A stretch of 16,502 nucleotides of DNA, taken from assembly GCA_964526735.1 (NCBI GenBank), contig CAZGLO010000075.1, positions 1 to 16,502 on the forward strand. The letters are read 5' to 3'. This document shows, in pieces, positions 13,555 to 16,502 of this stretch. The stretch's first letter is position 1, and every line of letters begins with the position of its first letter. Position numbers and translations under genes: made by a program. The DNA comes from JAAUSY01 sp964526735 (GTDB taxonomy: Bacteria > Chloroflexota > Chloroflexia > Chloroflexales > Chloroflexaceae). Below the pieces are notes generated by a model that did not search any database, was not told the DNA's origin, and saw only the letters and a program-made list of their open reading frames with translations.

Positions 13555-13598
13555 CTACGGCTTATCTATGGCTTATCTATGGCTTATCTATGGCTTGT
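13555..13598. repeat. Four tandem 11-bp units between the kinase gene and lgt
   Basis: The unit CTATGGCTTAT, with minor changes in the outer copies, occurs at 13555-13565, 13566-13576, 13577-13587 and 13588-13598, followed by a partial unit that contains the kinase stop codon. The 11-base period is close to one helical turn and is not a multiple of three. On the minus strand each unit contains TAG or TAA, so readthrough from the kinase would stop. Confidence 0.9.
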
Positions 13599-15041
13599 CT
13601 ACGACCAACGGAATTCCATATCGACCTCGCCCACACGGATGTGGTCACCCGGCCGGAGCTGGTGCGGCACGTGCGGCGGGATGCGCACCTCGTTGATCAT
13701 TGTCCCATTGGTGCTTCCCAAGTCGGTCAAGGTATACACGTCGTTGCTTAGGTGAATAGTTGCGTGCTGCCGTGATGCGATCCCCCGGTCGTGTTCGGCC
13801 AGATCAAGCTCTGGATAGTGTTGTTGTTTTGGGTCGCGCCGCCCAATGCGGCATGGCAACTGATCCAGCTTCATTTCCCAGGAGTTGTGCGGCGAATGGA
13901 TAACCAGATACGCTTGCGGTGGGCCACCAAGAGGCATCCCGCACCCTGCGCAAAACCGTGCCCCTTCTTTGTTCGAGCGCTTACAATGCCTACAAATCAA
14001 TCCTGCTTGGCCTGCTTGGCCCGCCTGACCCGCCTGGCCCGCCTGGCCCGCCTGTCCCGCCTGGCCCGCTTCTGGGTGTTTGGGCTTGGGAGTTGAGGGG
14101 GCTGACTTGGGTGAGACGGGCCGCGCTACTTGCCCTACTTTCCCGGGTGGCTGCTGATGAGATTTGTCTGGCTTAGCCGGTGGATGGACGTGTTGTTGCG
14201 TTGGGTCGCGGTAGGGTTTGTCAAGTGCCGCCTGTAATGCCTTTTCCATCTCGGAGCAGCTTGGATAGCGGCCATCGGGCCGTAGCGACATCGCCTTGAT
14301 AACGATCTGCTCAACCTGCCGCTTGACACCATATTTCCACACATCGCCCGGCTTGGGCGGCTGCAAGGGAATAGGAGGGTTGCCAGTGATGAGGTGGAGC
14401 AGAGTCGCCCCAAGCGCATACACATCGCTGCGGGCGTCGGTTTGGGCTTTGCCATATTGCTCTGGCGGCGCATACCCCGCCGACCCCATCGCTATCGTAT
14501 CTTTGGCCTTTTTCTCTTTGCGAGTACGCGCCACCCCAAAATCGATCAGCTTCAGCACATCATCCGACGTGATCATCACGTTTGGCGGCTTGAGATCGCG
14601 GTAGATAATAGGAGGATGTTGGCTGTGGAGGTAGTGGAGCACCCGGCAGAGCTGTATCCCGTAGGAAAGCACCTGCTGCTCTTTGAGTGGCTTTTTGTTG
14701 GCATGGAGGAGATCTTCTAGTGTTCGCCCATCGACATACTCCATCACCATCACCATCCGGCCATCGTGCTCAAAATGATCGGCAAGCACGGGGATGTTGG
14801 GGTGATCAAGTTGTCTGAGAAGCTCAATCTCCTGCTGAAAGAGCCGCCGGTTGTCTTGATGTTCTTCTTGCGAGGTGTTCGCCTGAGAACGCATCTCTTT
14901 CAGTGCCCATATGGTGTGATCACTTGACCGCCGTGCGCGATAGACTGCCCCCATCCCGCCACGACCTATCAAGTTGAGGATCACATATTCGTCTTGGGTA
15001 CCGAGTATCACATCATTCGGACTGAGTAATTGTTCTTGCAT
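13599..15041 (-). CDS. Soluble serine/threonine kinase with zinc ribbon and FHA domain
   Basis: A 480-residue protein from ATG 15041. A Hanks-type kinase domain spans about 18-285: glycine loop GRGGMG (26-31), Lys48, Glu71, catalytic YRDLKPPN (147-154, Tyr replacing the usual His), DFG (167-169) and APPEQ (191-195). A Pro/Gln linker with seven G-Q-A triplets (326-346) leads to a zinc ribbon (Cys350, 353, 364, 367) and a C-terminal FHA domain (378-480) with IGRR, SRQH and GSTNGT, which binds phosphothreonine. No membrane helix is seen, so it is probably cytoplasmic and may bind its own phosphorylated form or a substrate. The frame stays open to an ATG at 15164, adding 41 residues coded by a 12-bp repeat. 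I prefer 15041 because an extended -10 (15090-15098) lies inside that extension and Chloroflexota kinases usually begin close to the glycine loop, though no clear ribosome-binding site precedes either ATG. Confidence 0.93.
   Translation of the reverse strand: MQEQLLSPNDVILGTQDEYVILNLIGRGGMGAVYRARRSSDHTIWALKEMRSQANTSQEEHQDNRRLFQQEIELLRQLDHPNIPVLADHFEHDGRMVMVMEYVDGRTLEDLLHANKKPLKEQQVLSYGIQLCRVLHYLHSQHPPIIYRDLKPPNVMITSDDVLKLIDFGVARTRKEKKAKDTIAMGSAGYAPPEQYGKAQTDARSDVYALGATLLHLITGNPPIPLQPPKPGDVWKYGVKRQVEQIVIKAMSLRPDGRYPSCSEMEKALQAALDKPYRDPTQQHVHPPAKPDKSHQQPPGKVGQVARPVSPKSAPSTPKPKHPEAGQAGQAGQAGQAGQAGQAGQAGLICRHCKRSNKEGARFCAGCGMPLGGPPQAYLVIHSPHNSWEMKLDQLPCRIGRRDPKQQHYPELDLAEHDRGIASRQHATIHLSNDVYTLTDLGSTNGTMINEVRIPPHVPHQLRPGDHIRVGEVDMEFRWS
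14004..14066 (-). repeat. 9-bp minisatellite coding seven G-Q-A triplets
   Basis: Seven consecutive 9-base units (GGCCCGCCT-like on the plus strand) encode Gly-Gln-Ala repeats in the linker between kinase domain and zinc ribbon. The unit size and the Q-A core match the Q-A-D repeat in the unrelated gene at 197-619. The copies differ slightly in codons, so the array is not a fresh expansion throughout. Confidence 0.85.
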
Positions 15042-15089
15042 AGGGTTTGGAGGAAGACGCTTCTGCTGTCGCTTGTCTTGATAGTCCAA

Positions 15090-15098
15090 ATTATACCA
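15090..15098 (-). promoter_or_regulatory. Extended -10 promoter of the kinase gene
   Basis: TGGTATAAT on the minus strand (15098-15090) is a consensus extended -10. It lies 48 bases before ATG 15041, giving a leader of about 40 bases. No -35 match is seen at 17 bases. It is the main argument for the shorter kinase start. Confidence 0.45.
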
Positions 15099-15128
15099 CT
15101 GAAACGGACAAGGCGGTATCGTGGTCGT

Positions 15129-15164
15129 CATCGTAGCCACCATCGTAGCCGCCATCGTAGCCAT
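15129..15164. repeat. Three tandem 12-bp units upstream of the kinase gene
   Basis: CATCGTAGCCAC, CATCGTAGCCGC and CATCGTAGCCAT occupy 15129-15140, 15141-15152 and 15153-15164. A decayed copy lies at 15117-15128, and CCATCAGATGG (15161-15171) forms a small palindrome at the edge. On the minus strand the units read ATGGCTACG-like and create several in-frame ATG codons, which is why the kinase frame seems to extend upstream. Confidence 0.85.
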
Positions 15165-15268
15165 CAGATGGCGGTGTATTGCCCCATATGCAACGGTTGT
15201 GGTACACTACGAGAGGGCATATTCCCTGCTATTCCCCACATTCGGGTGGCAGGAACCCTTGCCAAGCC

Positions 15269-15324
15269 TTACATATATAGCCCGTAAAGCCCAGGTGCTT
15301 CTAGCCCTGGGATAAAAGGGCTTT
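15269..15324 (+). mobile_element. Left end of the tnpB element: TTAC and subterminal hairpin
   Basis: CCCAGG (15290-15295) pairs with CCTGGG (15306-15311) around TGCTTCTAGC, matching the hairpin at the window start in 14 exact bases plus most of the second arm. TTAC (15269-15272) lies 13 bases before the wider AAAGCCC (15286-15292). In IS608, TTAC is the left cleavage site and the palindrome is the TnpA recognition hairpin, so this is a plausible left end. The outer pair AAAGCCC/GGGCTTT (15318-15324) offers an alternative, terminator-like fold. Confidence 0.45.
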
Positions 15325-15350
15325 CCTTGCTTGAGCCGCTTCAGTCGTAT

Positions 15351-15378
15351 TTGTGTTCTTGTTGATTTTAGCTATACT
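15351..15378 (+). promoter_or_regulatory. Promoter-like element immediately before tnpB
   Basis: TTGTGT (15351-15356) and TATACT (15373-15378) are 16 bases apart. The -10 ends only seven bases before ATG 15386, so a transcript from here would be nearly leaderless. No Shine-Dalgarno precedes the ATG, which agrees with leaderless or poor translation of tnpB. Confidence 0.35.
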
Positions 15379-15385
15379 GGACGGT

Positions 15386-16502
15386 ATGGATAGTTTGCTT
15401 AAATCTGCATACCAGTACCGTCTCTGGCCCACAAAAGGCCAGGAGCGCTTGCTTGAGCAACAGCTCGAGCTATGCCGATGGGTGTATAACCAGACACTTG
15501 CCGTCAGACGTGACGCCTGGGAAGAGCGTCTGGAGTCGCTTGGGTTGTATGATACGAATAAACTCCTTCCTGATTGGAAAGCAGAACATCCATCGTTGAA
15601 GAACGTCCACAGCCAAGTTCTTCAGAATGTGCAGGTGCGTGTCGATCTGGCATTCAAAGTGTTCTTTCGTCGCGTACAGGCGGGCGAAAAAGAAGTGGGC
15701 TATCCCCGATTTAAGGGAAAAGGACGGTATGACAGTATCACCTATCCGCAGTTTGGGAATGGGGCGAAACTGAATGGACAGACCCTCATCCTGAGCAAAA
15801 TTGGGTCGGTGAGAGTGAACCTCCATCGTCCTCTTGAGGGAACGATCAAGACCGTCACGCTGCGCCGTTCTGCAACCGGAAAATGGTTCGTTTGCTTCTC
15901 GGTTGAGAAAGAACGCACACAGCCACAAGATGTGCCTGATGCAGCGGTCGGTGTCGATGTCGGTCTTAAGACATTTGCCACCCTTTCGACTGGTGAAGCC
16001 ATCCCCAATCCGCGGTTCTTCCGTCGTGATGAGAAAGACCTGGCACGAGCGCAGCGGAAACTGAGCAAGGAAGAAAAAGGGACACCTGAACGCGCCAAAC
16101 GCCGCAAGGCAATTGCTCGTATTCACGAACGCATAGCAAACCGGCGAAAGGATTTCGCGCACCAGATCAGTCGCAAATTGGTAAATACATTCGGCACGAT
16201 TTTGTTTGAAGACCTGTCTATCACACGCATGATCAAGAATCATTGCCTGGCGAAAAGCATTGCCGATGCCGCGTGGAACCAACTGATAACGTACACCCGC
16301 TACAAAGCGGAAGAAGCTGGTAGCATGTGTATTCAGATTGACCCTCGCGGCACCAGTCAACGCTGTTGCCGGTGCAAGACGACCGTCAAGAAAGATTTGT
16401 CGGTGCGTGTACATAGCTGTCCCGTCTGCCATCTTGAGATCGATAGAGATCTCAATGCCGCGATAAATATACTGGCTGTGGGACTACACAGCCTGGGTGT
16501 AC
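15386..16502 (+). CDS. tnpB: RNA-guided endonuclease TnpB (IS200/IS605 family), 3' end cut by window edge
   Basis: An open frame of 372 complete codons from ATG 15386 runs off the end of the window without a stop. It carries the N-terminal TnpB region (AYQYRLWPT, QEQLL-like helix, YPRFKGKGRYDSI at 106-118), then a RuvC nuclease with all three acidic residues: Asp191 in GVDVGLKTFATL, Glu275 in LFEDLS, and Asp353 in DRDLNAAINIL. The zinc finger inserted before the last is complete (Cys327, 330, 345, 348). TnpB proteins cut DNA guided by an RNA from the element's right end and help retain the transposon. No Y1 transposase tnpA fits in the 62 bases between the left-end hairpin and the start, so this looks like a tnpB-only element mobilised in trans. 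The missing C-terminus is expected to be short, since the frame already reaches the post-RuvC-III tail. Confidence 0.95.
   Translation, partial: MDSLLKSAYQYRLWPTKGQERLLEQQLELCRWVYNQTLAVRRDAWEERLESLGLYDTNKLLPDWKAEHPSLKNVHSQVLQNVQVRVDLAFKVFFRRVQAGEKEVGYPRFKGKGRYDSITYPQFGNGAKLNGQTLILSKIGSVRVNLHRPLEGTIKTVTLRRSATGKWFVCFSVEKERTQPQDVPDAAVGVDVGLKTFATLSTGEAIPNPRFFRRDEKDLARAQRKLSKEEKGTPERAKRRKAIARIHERIANRRKDFAHQISRKLVNTFGTILFEDLSITRMIKNHCLAKSIADAAWNQLITYTRYKAEEAGSMCIQIDPRGTSQRCCRCKTTVKKDLSVRVHSCPVCHLEIDRDLNAAINILAVGLHSLGV

Larger units (their letters stand above)
15042..15385. other. Intergenic region between the kinase gene and tnpB
   Basis: Divergent spacer of 344 bases. It holds the kinase extended -10, the 12-bp tandem repeats, a plus-strand promoter-like pair TTGCCC (15179-15184) and TACACT (15203-15208) with a TGG extension and no obvious gene to serve, and then the left end of the tnpB element from about 15269. 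I see no RNA gene in it. Confidence 0.6.

Noticed and set aside
19..15324. Composite transposon carrying the whole 15-kb interior between the two similar hairpins
   Set aside because: IS200/IS605 elements move as short single-stranded circles and each hairpin is explained by its own element. Housekeeping genes (uvrA, lgt) inside make cargo unlikely.
15286..15324. Intrinsic terminator formed by AAAGCCC and GGGCTTT
   Set aside because: No plus-strand gene ends just upstream and no T-run follows the stem. The repeat of its core at the window start favours an IS-end hairpin.
15470..16432. 320-codon minus-strand open frame
   Set aside because: It is the exact antisense of tnpB, whose RuvC and zinc motifs are clear on the plus strand.

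Overview
This is bacterial DNA of moderate GC content with long genes on both strands. The gene types point to a Chloroflexota-like organism with a large regulatory genome: an nSTAND NTPase fused to WD40 repeats, a CHAT domain joined to a SIR2-like domain, a soluble kinase with a zinc ribbon and an FHA domain, short-period low-complexity linkers, and TnpB elements. This assignment is an inference from gene style, because there is no rRNA marker in the window.

Layout. Bases 1-48 look like the right end of an IS200/IS605-type element, possibly with the last codons of its tnpB. A strong hairpin terminator follows at 71-107. Four minus-strand genes then fill 197-8119. In transcription order they are a CHAT/SIR2-like protein (8119-5987), an nSTAND1 NTPase with a membrane segment and about 16 WD40 units (5959-1208), and, after a 327-base structured spacer with its own promoter, two small unrecognised proteins (880-623 and 619-197). 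A 540-base divergent intergenic region separates these from a plus-strand four-helix cytochrome b (8660-9238) and uvrA (9504-12542). uvrA converges on lgt (13531-12665), which lies downstream of the kinase-FHA gene (15041-13599). The window ends inside a plus-strand tnpB (15386 onward) whose left-end hairpin resembles the one at the window start.

How the genes may work together. uvrA (repair), lgt (lipoprotein maturation) and the cytochrome b are ordinary housekeeping or respiratory genes with no visible functional link to each other. The 197-8119 block is the accessory part. The nSTAND/WD40 protein is a sensor-switch with no recognisable effector domain of its own. The protein encoded 27 bases upstream has two possible effector domains, a CHAT protease with its His/Cys pair and a SIR2-like domain. 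The best hypothesis is that the pair is a split sensor/effector conflict or cell-suicide module. The two small downstream proteins are possible accessories, but an IS-remnant-like, structured spacer separates them from the pair.

Repeats recur throughout: 9-bp units encoding Q-A-D and G-Q-A tripeptides in two unrelated genes, 11-bp units between kinase and lgt, 12-bp units upstream of the kinase, 15-bp units in the divergent region, and three Y1-transposase-like hairpins.
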